Shown here: in pieces, positions 52,885 to 62,479 of the stretch | Position numbering within the stretch: position 1 is the first letter of the stretch | How the letters are laid out: each line of letters opens with the position of its first letter | Source: Sphingosinicella terrae | GTDB taxonomy: Bacteria; Pseudomonadota; Alphaproteobacteria; Sphingomonadales; Sphingomonadaceae | DNA length: 64,000 nt | Reading direction: 5' to 3' | Assembly: GCF_003347635.1 (NCBI RefSeq) | Contig: NZ_QDFY01000013.1 | Coordinates: forward strand, 32,594 to 96,593 | Program-made: the position numbers and the translations under genes | Notes under the pieces: model-generated | The model's input: only the letters and a program-made list of their open reading frames with translations | What the model was told of the DNA's origin: nothing | Database searches by the model: none

Positions 52885-53268
52885 TCAGCGGGCCGCGCTG
52901 GCCAGCGCCTGCTCGTAATGAGCGATCGCCTCGCGCGCGAGCCGATCGGTGGTCGTCACCCGGCCGCCGGCGGTGACGATCTCCTCCGGATGACGATCGG
53001 CCATCGCGTCGCGCCAGACGGCGAGAGCCTGGCCGGTGCGGCCGGTCGCCATATAGACCCGTCCGAGATTAACGAGCCGCGCCGGATTGTCGCGGGCGAG
53101 ACCGCGATCCTCCTCGAGCAGTCGCTCGGCGGTAGCCCAGTCGCCGCGCTCGATCGCGGCCACGGCAAGCGACCCGGCCGGAAATCCTTCTTCCATCGTC
53201 TGGGCATAGGCGCTCGTCCCCATAGCAAGGGCGGCGGCGCCGAAAGCGATCAGGGCAATCCTCTTCAT
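52885..53268 (-). CDS. Exported TPR-type protein
   Basis: A 127-residue protein with a signal peptide (MKRIALIAFGAAALAMGTSAYAQ). The mature part has TPR-like helical repeats (AGSLAVAAIERGDWATAERLLEEDRGLARDNPARLVNLGRVYMATGRTGQALAVWRDAMAD). Such proteins bind partners in the periplasm. The start at 53268 is chosen to give the signal peptide. A clear PhoB box (TTGTAAC-ACAA-ATGTCAT) lies 66 bases upstream, so it is likely made in phosphate starvation. Confidence 0.75.
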   Translation of the reverse strand: MKRIALIAFGAAALAMGTSAYAQTMEEGFPAGSLAVAAIERGDWATAERLLEEDRGLARDNPARLVNLGRVYMATGRTGQALAVWRDAMADRHPEEIVTAGGRVTTTDRLAREAIAHYEQALASAAR

Positions 53269-53311
53269 GTCTCGTCTCCCGCAAGTTCCATTGCGGTGAT
53301 TTTTCACCTCC

Positions 53312-53351
53312 ATGACAGTCGCGCAATAGAAGTATGACATTTGTGTTACAA
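53312..53351 (-). promoter_or_regulatory. PhoB box before the TPR-protein gene
   Basis: On the minus strand TTGTAAC (53351-53345) and ATGTCAT (53340-53334) stand 11 bases apart, and a perfect CTGTCAT (53318-53312) follows another 22 bases on, in phase. The middle unit (TCTATTG) is poor. Orientation fits the gene starting at 53268. The divergent CYTH-CHAD gene start (53475) has only a half-site GTGTAAC at 53427. Confidence 0.7.
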
Positions 53352-53474
53352 ACGCCTGCGAAAATCCGGAACGAGAGGGCTACGGGCCGCGGCGGGCCGT
53401 GCGGACGCCACCGCGCCGACCCAATAGTGTAACATTTCCGCATCAAAGGGGATGAAGGCCGCCGGAGCGCTTCG

Positions 53475-54896
53475 ATGCCCCACGAAGTGGAACTGAAGTT
53501 CGATCTCGATGCCGACGGCCCGGCCCTCGTCGGCGCCGCCGGTGCGCTCGCGACCACGCCCACCGACGTCCGCGAACATGAAACGGTCTACTTCGACACG
53601 CCCGACCGGCGGCTGCACAAGGCCGGCTATTCGCTCCGCGTCCGGCGATCCGGGGAGCGCTGCATCCAGACGATCAAGCGCCGGAACGGCGGCTCGGTCG
53701 GGCTGTTCGTCCGGGACGAGTGGGAGAGCGAGGTCTCCGGTTTCGATATCGCCCGCGCCGATCTTGCCGCCGGTGCGCTGAAGGATGTGCTGTCGCGCGC
53801 CGAAACCGCGAGCCTCGTGCCGCTGGTCACGACCCGATTCCGGCGCACCCGATGGCTCATCGAGCGGGGATCCGGCCGAATCGAGGTCGCCCTGGACGAG
53901 GGCGAAGTCGGCTGCGCAGCGGACCGGGCGCCGATCCGCGAGCTCGAGCTGGAGTTGCTCGAGGGCAAGCCGGGAACCCTGTTCAGGCTGGCCGAGGAGA
54001 TCGGCACCGCCGTGCCGCTCCGGCTCGGCGTGTTGAGCAAGGGCGAGCGCGGCTACGCGCTTGCCGACGGACGGCTCGGCATCGCGGCGAAATCCGAACC
54101 CGTGCGCCTGGCCGACGGCATGGAATTGGGCGAAGCCTTCCGGCTCGTCGCCTCGTCCTGCCTGCGGCACTTCCGTCTCAACGAGATCGCCTTGATGGGC
54201 GGCGGCGACGGCGAGGCCGTGCACCAGGCGCGGGTCGCCATGCGCCGGCTGAGGACCGCGCTTTCGCTGTTCCGCCCGATGCTGGTCGGGAACGACTTCC
54301 AGCATCTGCGCCGCGAGCTGCGCTGGGCGACCCGCCAGCTGGGGGAGGCGCGCGATCTCGACGTGCTCGTCGGGCGGCAGGGCGCGTCGACGGCGCAGGA
54401 GCTGCTGGATGCGCGCGACGAGGCGCACGATCAACTCCGGGCCGTGCTTCGAGGCGCGCGCGCCCGCGCTTTGATGCTCCGCCTCGCCTTGTGGATCGAA
54501 GGCGGTGCCTGGCGCTACCGCAAGCGCTCCGGCGGCGCGCTCGCGCCGTTCGCGACGGCGCAGCTCGACCGGCTGTGGAACAAGGTTCAGCGCCGCGGCG
54601 CGCGGCTCGCGGAGATTGGCGACGAGGCTCGCCATCGGCTGCGGATCGACGTCAAGAAGCTGCGTTACTCGGCGGAGTTCCTGTCGGGGCTCCACGGCAG
54701 CAAGCCGGCCGGGCGTCGGCGCGACTCCTTCCTCGCGGCGCTGCGCGACCTGCAGGAAAGTCTCGGCGATCTGAACGATCTGCGTGTTTTCGGCGCCGTC
54801 GAGACGGAAGCGGAGGCGACAGCCGCGGCGCTGACGGATTCGGCCAAGGCCTTCGATCGGGCCGCACGCTCCGCCGGCTACTGGCACGGCGCCTAG
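53475..54896 (+). CDS. CYTH-CHAD domain protein (polyphosphate-related)
   Basis: A 473-residue protein. Residues about 1-200 form a CYTH domain with the E4-V-E6-L-K8 signature (HEVELKFD), then HETVYFDTPDRRLHKAGYSLRVRRSGER and TRFRRTRW; such domains hydrolyse inorganic triphosphate. Residues about 215-470 form a CHAD domain of histidine- and arginine-rich helices (VHQARVAMRRLRTALSLFRPML; RHRLRIDVKKLRYSAEFL), known to bind polyphosphate. Together they suggest a role in polyphosphate metabolism. It is 25 bases before phoR, so may be co-transcribed with it. Confidence 0.88.
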   Translation: MPHEVELKFDLDADGPALVGAAGALATTPTDVREHETVYFDTPDRRLHKAGYSLRVRRSGERCIQTIKRRNGGSVGLFVRDEWESEVSGFDIARADLAAGALKDVLSRAETASLVPLVTTRFRRTRWLIERGSGRIEVALDEGEVGCAADRAPIRELELELLEGKPGTLFRLAEEIGTAVPLRLGVLSKGERGYALADGRLGIAAKSEPVRLADGMELGEAFRLVASSCLRHFRLNEIALMGGGDGEAVHQARVAMRRLRTALSLFRPMLVGNDFQHLRRELRWATRQLGEARDLDVLVGRQGASTAQELLDARDEAHDQLRAVLRGARARALMLRLALWIEGGAWRYRKRSGGALAPFATAQLDRLWNKVQRRGARLAEIGDEARHRLRIDVKKLRYSAEFLSGLHGSKPAGRRRDSFLAALRDLQESLGDLNDLRVFGAVETEAEATAAALTDSAKAFDRAARSAGYWHGA

Positions 54897-54921
54897 GGAA
54901 GGACGCGCGCCTTAACTTCCG

Positions 54922-56211
54922 ATGGAACCCGGTCCGTCCAGCACCTATGATTCGCCGATGGAGCCTGCGGCCGATCCGGCCGCGCCCGCAGCGCACGGAG
55001 CGGGGATGGAGGGAAGATCGACCTCGCGCCGGGCGTCGGCGCTGTTGCTCGGCGGCATCGGGCTGGCGGCCGCCTTGCTGGCGGGAGCGCCGCTTCTGGC
55101 CGCGCTGCTCGCCTTGCTGGCCGGTGCGGCGGCGGTCCTGCTCCTGCGGCCCGCGCCGCCGGCGGTGCCGGCGATCGTCGCCGCGCAGCGCGAATCGGAC
55201 AATGATGCCGCCATCTTGAGGGTCGAGGAGCTGCTGGGTTCGCTCGACGAGCCTGCCTTGCTCGTGCGCGATCGACGGGTCCGCGGCGCCAACGAGGCGG
55301 CGCGCCTATTGCTCGGCGCTCACATCGAAGGGACCGACGTCAGGCTGGCGCTCCGGCACCCGGCCGCCGCGGAGCGCCTGACCGGCGAGGGCCCGGGCGA
55401 AGGCCGGACCGAGCTGATCGGCTTGGGTGGGGCCGAGCGCCAGTGGCTGATGCGGGTGAAGCGCCTGTCCGACGGCAGCCGGCTCGTGCGGCTCACGGAC
55501 CTCAGCCAGATCCGCGCGGCCGAGCAGATGCGTGCCGACTTCATCGCCAATGCCAGCCATGAGCTGCGAACGCCGCTCGCCACCCTGCTTGGATTTCTCG
55601 AGACCCTGCAGGACGACGAGACGGCGAGCGACGCCCAGACCCGCCGGCGCTTCATCGAGATCATGACCGGCGAGGCCTCGCGGATGCGCGCCATCATCGA
55701 CGACCTGATCTCGCTGTCGCGGATCGAGTCGGAGCGTTTCGACGCGCCGGCAGAACCGGTCGACCTCGTTCCCCTGATCCAGTCGGTGAAGGAGAGCGTG
55801 TCGGTGCTGAGCGACAGGAGAGGCTCGCCGGTGGAGATCGAGGTGGAGGCACCGGCGCCGATCGTGGCCGGCGACCGTGCCCAGCTCGCGCAGCTGCTGC
55901 GCAACCTCGTCACCAACGCCCTCAATTACGGCCGGTCCGGCGCGCCGGTCCGCATCCGTATCGAGGAAGGCGGCGGCGGCATGCTGCGGATCCGGGTCAT
56001 CGACCAGGGCGAGGGCATTCCGGCCGACCAGATTCCGCGGCTGACCGAGCGCTTCTACCGGGTCGATGCCGGCCGCAGCCGCGCCGTCGGCGGCACCGGG
56101 CTCGGCCTCGCCATCGCCAAGCATATCGCGCTTCGCCATCGGGGACGGCTGGAGATCGTCAGCAAGCTGGGAGAGGGCACTTCGGTCCGGGTCCATCTAC
56201 CCCGCGCCTGA
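54922..56211 (+). CDS. phoR: Phosphate regulon sensor kinase PhoR
   Basis: A 429-residue sensor kinase. One or two membrane segments (about 37-78, LLLGGIGLAAALLAGAPLLAALLALLAGAAAVLLL), a PAS-like linker (VEELLGSLDEPALLVRDRRVRGANEAARLLLG), HisKA (DFIANASHELRTPLATLLGFLETLQ) and HATPase (LLRNLVTNALNYGRSGA, DQGEGIPADQIPRLTERFYR, GTGLGLAIAKHIALRHRG). No large periplasmic sensor, as usual for PhoR, which is governed through PhoU and Pst. Adjacent to pst, and phoB is the last gene in the cluster. Confidence 0.9.
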   Translation: MEPGPSSTYDSPMEPAADPAAPAAHGAGMEGRSTSRRASALLLGGIGLAAALLAGAPLLAALLALLAGAAAVLLLRPAPPAVPAIVAAQRESDNDAAILRVEELLGSLDEPALLVRDRRVRGANEAARLLLGAHIEGTDVRLALRHPAAAERLTGEGPGEGRTELIGLGGAERQWLMRVKRLSDGSRLVRLTDLSQIRAAEQMRADFIANASHELRTPLATLLGFLETLQDDETASDAQTRRRFIEIMTGEASRMRAIIDDLISLSRIESERFDAPAEPVDLVPLIQSVKESVSVLSDRRGSPVEIEVEAPAPIVAGDRAQLAQLLRNLVTNALNYGRSGAPVRIRIEEGGGGMLRIRVIDQGEGIPADQIPRLTERFYRVDAGRSRAVGGTGLGLAIAKHIALRHRGRLEIVSKLGEGTSVRVHLPRA

Positions 56212-56216
56212 CTTCA

Positions 56217-56267
56217 TTGTCACAAAAGTGAAATGGATCTGACGCGTCCATGTCACTTCGCCGTCAT
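56217..56267 (+). promoter_or_regulatory. PhoB box before the oprP-like gene
   Basis: ATGTCAC (56250-56256) and CCGTCAT (56261-56267) are direct repeats at 11-base spacing; TTGTCAC (56217-56223) lies 33 bases earlier, in phase, with weaker units GTGAAAT and CTGACGC between. About 52 bases before the porin ATG at 56319. Confidence 0.75.
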
Positions 56268-56318
56268 AGGGACAGTCCCGGACCGGGCGGGCGAGGCCGC
56301 CCTTCAGGAGTGACGCAG

Positions 56319-57692
56319 ATGAAGCTGCCGGTCTGGCTGATGGCTGCCACGATGCTCGCGGGCGCCGCGCCCGCATCGGCCCAGCCGTCGAGCGACGTGG
56401 CGGCGGAGATCGCCGCGCTGCGGGCGCAGGTCGACGCCCTGCAGGCGCGGATGGCCGAGCTCGAGGCCCGCGCCGCCGCCCCGCAATCGGCCCCGGCCGC
56501 CGCGGCCGGGCAGAGCGCGCCGGCGGCGGTCCGGACCGCCGCGGCGGAGGAGGCGCCGAACGTCCGCTTCCGTGGCGCGCCCGAGATCACCGCTCCGGGG
56601 GGCTGGTCCTTCAAGCCGCGCGGCCGGCTGCAATATGACGTGGCGTACGTGTCGCGCCCGGACGGTATCGACGATCCCGGCCTCGGCTTCTCGAACGAAC
56701 TGCGCCGCGCCCGGCTGGGGGTCGAAGGCGACATTCCCGGCGGCTTCGGCTACGTGTTCGAGCTCGACTTCGCCGGCGAGGATGTCGAGATCATCGACGC
56801 GCTGCTGAGCTACGAAGCCTCCGATGCGCTGAGGCTGACCTTGGGCCAGCACAACAATTTCCAGTCGCTCGAAGAGCTGACCAGCTCGCGCTTCACCTCC
56901 TTCATCGAGCGGGCGGCCTTCACCGATGCCTTCAACTTCGAGCGCCGGGTCGGGCTGTCCGCGACGCTGAGCCATGGCGACCTCTTCGCCCAGGCCGGAA
57001 TCTTCACCGACAATATCGCCGATCTCAGTGACGATGCGAATGACGGCGGCGGCGTCGACGGCCGCATCGTCTATGCGCCCAGGCTCGGCGAGACCCAGCT
57101 CCATCTCGGCGGTTCGGCCCACTGGCGAGACAATGGCGAACTCGCGGCGACCGCCGCGACCCGCTACCGGCAGCGGCCGCTGGCGCACAGCACCGACGTG
57201 CGCTTCATCGGCACGCCGGCGCTGCCGATCGAGCAGGAGACCAGCTACGGCGTCGAGGCGGCGATCATCCACGGCCCCTTCCATGCGGTCGGCGAGGCCC
57301 ATTGGCTCGAGGCCGATCCGCTCGGCCCCGGCGCCGGGCAGACCTTTTTCGGCGCCTATGCCGAGATCGGCTGGTTCATCACCGGCGAGAGCCGCGGCTA
57401 CAAGGACGGCCGCTTCGACCGCACCCGGGTCTCGCGACCCGTCGAGGAGGGCGGCGTCGGCGCCTTTCAGCTGAACCTGCGCTACGACCGGCTCGATCTC
57501 GATTCGGGAACGATTCTCGGCGGCACTCAGGACGGCATGCAGGCCTCGCTCATCTGGATACCGACGGACCATGTCCGCTTCCTGATCAATTACGCGCGGC
57601 TGGACTATGACAATGCCAGCCTTCCCGCTGCCGACGGCGACCGCGACTACAGCGTCGACGTCGTCGCCGCGCGCGCGCAGATCGACTTCTGA
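56319..57692 (+). CDS. oprP: OprP/OprO-family phosphate-selective porin
   Basis: A 457-residue outer-membrane porin. Signal peptide (MKLPVWLMAATMLAGAAPASAQ), an N-terminal coiled coil (SSDVAAEIAALRAQVDALQARMAELEARAA) and a 16-strand barrel beginning near residue 95 (WSFKPRGRLQYDVAYVSRP, RRARLGVEGDIPGGFGYVFELDFAGEDVEIIDALLSY) and ending VDVVAARAQIDF. The terminal Phe is normal. It is named for the family; in alphaproteobacteria the substrate may be phosphate or other anions. Between phoR and pstS, with a PhoB box. Confidence 0.9.
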   Translation: MKLPVWLMAATMLAGAAPASAQPSSDVAAEIAALRAQVDALQARMAELEARAAAPQSAPAAAAGQSAPAAVRTAAAEEAPNVRFRGAPEITAPGGWSFKPRGRLQYDVAYVSRPDGIDDPGLGFSNELRRARLGVEGDIPGGFGYVFELDFAGEDVEIIDALLSYEASDALRLTLGQHNNFQSLEELTSSRFTSFIERAAFTDAFNFERRVGLSATLSHGDLFAQAGIFTDNIADLSDDANDGGGVDGRIVYAPRLGETQLHLGGSAHWRDNGELAATAATRYRQRPLAHSTDVRFIGTPALPIEQETSYGVEAAIIHGPFHAVGEAHWLEADPLGPGAGQTFFGAYAEIGWFITGESRGYKDGRFDRTRVSRPVEEGGVGAFQLNLRYDRLDLDSGTILGGTQDGMQASLIWIPTDHVRFLINYARLDYDNASLPAADGDRDYSVDVVAARAQIDF

Positions 57693-57707
57693 GGGCGGGG
57701 GCATGGC

Positions 57708-57725
57708 TCGTCATCACACTGTCAT
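57708..57725 (+). promoter_or_regulatory. PhoB box before pstS
   Basis: TCGTCAT (57708-57714) and a perfect CTGTCAT (57719-57725) with CACA between; a third weak unit (CCCTCAC) starts at 57730. It lies 78 bases before the pstS ATG and just after the oprP stop, so pstSCAB has its own promoter. Confidence 0.8.
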
Positions 57726-57803
57726 CAATCCCTCACAAGGAAATCCGCGGGGGCCGAAATTCGCGTCCGCCGCGGCCGAAAACGCCAGCCCAAGGAGGCG
57801 CAA

Positions 57804-58862
57804 TTGAAGAAATCCCTCATGACGTTGGTCGCGGCGACCCTCGCGCTCGCCGCCTGCGGCCCCGGTCCCACCGGTGGCGGCGGTGGTGAAGCGGCCTCGC
57901 GCCAACAGATCCGGATCGTCGGCTCGTCGACCGTCTATCCGTTCTCGCGGGCCGTGGCGGAGCGCTTCGCCCAGGCCAATCCCGGCTTCGCCGCGCCGAT
58001 CGTCGAATCGACCGGCACCGGCGGCGGCATGAACCTTTTCTGCGGCGGCGTCGGCGCCCAGTATCCCGACGTCAGCAACGCGTCGCGCCGGATCAAGGCA
58101 AGCGAGATCGAGCTGTGCAACCGCAACGGCGTCAACCAGGTGATCGAGCTTCCCGTCGGGATCGACGGACTCGCCCTGATCGAATCCGCGACCCGATCGA
58201 CCGGCTTCCAGCTGACCGAGCGCGACGTCTATGCCGCCCTCGCCGCCAATCCGTTCGGCCGCGCGCAGACGGCGCGGACCTGGCGGGACGTCAACCCCGC
58301 GCTTCCGGCGGTCGCGATCCGCGTCTACGGTCCGCCGCCCACGTCGGGCACGCGCGACAGCTTCGCCGAGCTGATCCTGGACAGGGGATGCAATTCCGAT
58401 CCGGCGATGCAGGCGCTGAAGGAGAGCGACGAGGACCGGCACAAGCATGTCTGCACCCAGATCCGCGAGGACGGGGCCTATATCGAGGCCGGCGAGAACG
58501 ACAATCTGCTCGTCCAGCGCGTCTCGGAGAATGAGGGGGCGGTCGGCGTGCTCGGCTATTCCTTCCTCGAAGAGAATGCATCCCGGGTCCGCGGCATCCC
58601 GATCGGCGGAGTCACGCCGACGGCGGAGACGATCTCCAACTTCACCTATCCGGGTGCGCGCAAGCTCTACATCTACGTGAAGGGCGAGCATCTGAACGTC
58701 ATTCCCGGACTGCGGGAGTTCCTCCGGGCATGGGCCCAGGGCTGGGCGCCAGGCGGATATCTGAGCCAGCACGGCCTCATTCCCCTGCCCGATGCCGAGC
58801 GGCAGGCCGCCGAGGCGACGGTGCAGAATCCGACGCCGATTACGGCTGCGAACCTCCAGTAG
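57804..58862 (+). CDS. pstS: Phosphate ABC transporter substrate-binding protein PstS (lipoprotein)
   Basis: A 352-residue periplasmic lipoprotein (lipobox LALAAC after MKKSLMTLVAAT). The phosphate-binding blocks IRIVGSSTVYPFSRAVAERFAQANP, IVESTGTGGGMNLFCGG, YPDVSNASRRIKASE and TSGTRDSFAEL are of the PstS family (SBP type with SSTVYPFS). It captures phosphate for PstCAB. First gene of the pst operon; an intercistronic hairpin follows. Confidence 0.95.
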   Translation: MKKSLMTLVAATLALAACGPGPTGGGGGEAASRQQIRIVGSSTVYPFSRAVAERFAQANPGFAAPIVESTGTGGGMNLFCGGVGAQYPDVSNASRRIKASEIELCNRNGVNQVIELPVGIDGLALIESATRSTGFQLTERDVYAALAANPFGRAQTARTWRDVNPALPAVAIRVYGPPPTSGTRDSFAELILDRGCNSDPAMQALKESDEDRHKHVCTQIREDGAYIEAGENDNLLVQRVSENEGAVGVLGYSFLEENASRVRGIPIGGVTPTAETISNFTYPGARKLYIYVKGEHLNVIPGLREFLRAWAQGWAPGGYLSQHGLIPLPDAERQAAEATVQNPTPITAANLQ

Positions 58863-58871
58863 ATAGGTTAT

Positions 58872-58904
58872 CGGGCGCCGGTGCCCCGACGGGTCCGGCG
58901 CCCG
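58872..58904 (+). repeat. Intercistronic hairpin pstS-pstC
   Basis: CGGGCGCCGG (58872-58881) and CCGGCGCCCG (58895-58904) are exact complements, with an inner CCC/GGG pair in the loop. No T-run. It lies 10 bases after the pstS stop and 20 before pstC. Such hairpins shield the upstream message and raise PstS over PstCAB. Confidence 0.7.
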
Positions 58905-58923
58905 TGCTTGCGGAGACTGAACA

Positions 58924-60306
58924 GTGTCGCTCGGCGCCATAACGCTGCTGATCCTCGGCCTGGGCGTCGTCGCCTGGCTGGCGGCGCGCGCCCGGGCCGC
59001 GGCCTTCGCCGCGCCGGACCGACCGAGGCCGCACTCGCTGCCGGGCCAGCATGGCTGGTACGTGGCGCTGTGGACGGCGGTGCCGGCCCTGATCTTCCTC
59101 GCCATCTGGCGGCAGGTTTCGGGAAATCTCATCTACGCCAGCGTCATGGCGAGCCCGGAGGCCGCTGCGCTCCCGGCCTTCGACATGCAGCGTCAGGCGA
59201 TCCTGAGCGAGGCCTATGCGCTGGCCACCGGCCGGGCCGAGACCGCGTTCAATCCGCAGGCCGGAATCCTCGCGCCGGTCTACGAGAGCGCGATCGGCTT
59301 CTACAACTGGATCGGGCTGGCGGTGGCGCTCCTCGTCGCCTTCGCCGGCGGCGCCTGGGCCTATAGCCGGGTCTCCCCGCAATTCCGGGCGCGCACGCGG
59401 GTCGAGCGCATCATCATGATGGGCCTGCTGGTCGCCTCGCTGATCGCGATCCTGACCACCCTCGGCATCGTCCTGTCCCTGCTCTTCGAGTCGCTGCGCT
59501 TCTTCTCGATGGTCTCGCCCGTCGAGTTCCTGTTCGGGCTGAACTGGAGCCCGCAAATGGCGATCCGCGCCGACCAGGCCGGCTCGTCCGGCGCCTTCGG
59601 CGCGATCCCGCTCTTCTGGGGCACGATCTTCATCGGCGCGATCATCGCGATGATCGTCGCGATCCCGCTCGGCCTGATGAGCGCCATCTATCTCACCCAA
59701 TATGCAAGCTCGCGCCTGCGTGCCTGGATGAAGCCGCTGCTCGAAATCCTCGCCGGCGTGCCGACGGTGGTCTACGGCTATTTTGCCGCGCTGACGGTGG
59801 CGCCGGCGGTGCGCGACCTCGGCCTTTCTATCGGCATCCCCGCCTCCACCGAGTCGGCGCTCGCCGCCGGCCTGGTGATGGGGATCATGATCATCCCGTT
59901 CGTGTCTTCCATGGCCGACGATTCGATCGCCGCCGTGCCGCAGGCGATGCGCGACGGCTCGCTGGCGATGGGCGCGACCACGTCCGAGACGATCCGCAAG
60001 GTGCTGGTGCCTGCGGCCCTTCCCGGAGTCGTCGGCGGCGTCCTGCTCGCGGTCAGCCGCGCGATCGGCGAGACGATGATCGTCGTCATGGCGGCAGGCC
60101 TCGCCGCCAACCTCACGGCCAACCCGTTCGACAGCGTCACCACGGTGACGACCCAGATCGTCCAGCTGCTGACCGGGGACCAGGAATTCGACAGCCCGAA
60201 GACGCTCGCCGCCTTCGCGCTGGGCCTCGTCCTGTTCATGGTGACGCTGGCGCTCAACATCGTCGCCCTTCGGGTCGTCAAGAAGTACCGCGAAGCCTAT
60301 GACTGA
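58924..60306 (+). CDS. pstC: Phosphate ABC transporter permease PstC
   Basis: A 460-residue inner-membrane permease starting at GTG. N-terminal segments (MSLGAITLLILGLGVVAWLAARA) and an additional periplasmic portion precede the usual permease core with the EAA loop (PQAMRDGSLAMGATTSETIRKVLVPAALPGVVGGVLLA). The N-terminal extension makes it longer than E. coli PstC (319), as in many alphaproteobacteria. Overlaps pstA by eight bases. Confidence 0.95.
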   Translation: MSLGAITLLILGLGVVAWLAARARAAAFAAPDRPRPHSLPGQHGWYVALWTAVPALIFLAIWRQVSGNLIYASVMASPEAAALPAFDMQRQAILSEAYALATGRAETAFNPQAGILAPVYESAIGFYNWIGLAVALLVAFAGGAWAYSRVSPQFRARTRVERIIMMGLLVASLIAILTTLGIVLSLLFESLRFFSMVSPVEFLFGLNWSPQMAIRADQAGSSGAFGAIPLFWGTIFIGAIIAMIVAIPLGLMSAIYLTQYASSRLRAWMKPLLEILAGVPTVVYGYFAALTVAPAVRDLGLSIGIPASTESALAAGLVMGIMIIPFVSSMADDSIAAVPQAMRDGSLAMGATTSETIRKVLVPAALPGVVGGVLLAVSRAIGETMIVVMAAGLAANLTANPFDSVTTVTTQIVQLLTGDQEFDSPKTLAAFALGLVLFMVTLALNIVALRVVKKYREAYD

Positions 60307-61570
60307 CATGGCCGCCTCGATCGACCCGAGCCCGACCGACTGGAACGGCGAGGCGATGCGCCGGCGCATTCGCCGGCGCTACGCCGCCGAGCGCCGCTTC
60401 AAGCTGCTCGGCCTGGCCGCGATCCTCGTCTCGGCGGGCTTCCTCGCCTTCCTGCTGGTGACCATGTTCAGCAACGGGATCAGTGGCTTCGCGCGAAGCG
60501 AGGTCCGGCTGGACGTGGATTTCCCGCGCAGCAGCCTGTTCCTGGACCCTGCGGCACTCGAGGGTTTCGGCGCCGACCAGGCGCTCGCCGGGGCCGACTT
60601 CCCGGAGGCGCTGAACGAGGCGGCGCAGGCGCAATATGGAGATTCCGGCCGCAGCCTGTTCTCGGAAGGCGCCTGGATCGGCCTGCGCGACGCGGTGCGG
60701 GACGATCCCTCCCTGCTCGGCCGCCGCGCGACCTTATGGCTGCCGGCTTCCACCGCGATCGACATCGCCGCCAAAGGCGAAGGCGAGGCGGAGGCCGAAC
60801 GGCTCAAGGCTCGGCTCGCCGAGGCGGGGAGGGTCCGCACCGGCATCAACTGGACCTTCCTTCGCGGATCGGATTCGACCGATCCCTCCGCGGTCGGCAT
60901 CTGGGGCGCGTTCAAGGGCTCGCTGCTGACGATGATCGTCACGCTCCTGATCGCCTTCCCGATCGGCGTCCTGTCGGCCGTCTATCTGGAGGAATATGCG
61001 CCGAGGAACCGCTGGACCGACATGATCGAGGTCTCGATCAACAATCTGGCCGCGGTGCCATCGATCATCTTCGGGCTGCTCGGCCTCGCGATCTTCCTCA
61101 ACGTGATGCACCTGCCGCGCTCCGCGCCTCTGGTCGGCGGCCTCACCTTGGCGTTGATGACGATGCCGGTCATCGTCATCGCCGGCCGCAACGCGATCAA
61201 GTCGGTGCCGCCGTCGATCCGCGACGCGGCGCTCGGCATCGGCGCCAGCCGGATCCAGGTCGTCTTCCACCACGTGCTGCCGCTGGCCCTGCCGGGCATC
61301 CTCACCGGCACGATCATCGGCATGGCCCGCGCGCTCGGCGAGACGGCGCCCCTGCTGATGATCGGCATGCGCGCCTTCGTCGCCGCGCCGCCGGGCGGCT
61401 TTGCCGATCCGGCGAGCGTGCTGCCGGTCCAGATCTTCCTCTGGTCCGACGAGGTCAGTCGCGGCTTCGTCGAGAAGACCTCCGCCGCGATCATCGTGCT
61501 GCTGGTCTTCCTGCTCGCGATGAACGGCCTCGCCATCTATCTCCGCAACAAGTTCGAGCGCCGCTGGTGA
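60299..61570 (+). CDS. pstA: Phosphate ABC transporter permease PstA
   Basis: A 423-residue permease. After the first membrane segment (LGLAAILVSAGFLAFLLVTMF) comes a large periplasmic insertion (about 60-200; DUF3333 type) that is absent from E. coli PstA (296). The core follows with the EAA loop (PPSIRDAALGIGASRIQVVFHHVLPLALPGILTGTIIGMARALGETAPLL). Starts within the end of pstC (ATGACTGA overlap). Confidence 0.95.
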   Translation: MTDMAASIDPSPTDWNGEAMRRRIRRRYAAERRFKLLGLAAILVSAGFLAFLLVTMFSNGISGFARSEVRLDVDFPRSSLFLDPAALEGFGADQALAGADFPEALNEAAQAQYGDSGRSLFSEGAWIGLRDAVRDDPSLLGRRATLWLPASTAIDIAAKGEGEAEAERLKARLAEAGRVRTGINWTFLRGSDSTDPSAVGIWGAFKGSLLTMIVTLLIAFPIGVLSAVYLEEYAPRNRWTDMIEVSINNLAAVPSIIFGLLGLAIFLNVMHLPRSAPLVGGLTLALMTMPVIVIAGRNAIKSVPPSIRDAALGIGASRIQVVFHHVLPLALPGILTGTIIGMARALGETAPLLMIGMRAFVAAPPGGFADPASVLPVQIFLWSDEVSRGFVEKTSAAIIVLLVFLLAMNGLAIYLRNKFERRW

Positions 61571-61573
61571 CCC

Positions 61574-62380
<807 letters not shown>

Positions 62381-62438
62381 AGTTTTCGATGCCGCGATTT
62401 CCGAGTCGTCGCACAATCTGTCCGACTAGAAATCGCTA

Positions 62439-62456
62439 ATGTCATACGCGCGTCAC
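62439..62456 (+). promoter_or_regulatory. PhoB-box-like repeats before phoU
   Basis: ATGTCAT (62439-62445), four bases (ACGC), GCGTCAC (62450-62456). Right orientation, but it ends only 23 bases before the phoU ATG, so a promoter starting here would leave almost no leader. It may be an internal booster or a chance match. Confidence 0.45.
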
Positions 62457-62479
62457 AGGACGCGGCGAGGAGCGAGATC

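Noticed and set aside
53427..53444. PhoB box for the CYTH-CHAD gene (GTGTAAC at 53427)
   Set aside because: Only one half-site matches; the next unit (CCGCATC) does not, so I do not claim it.
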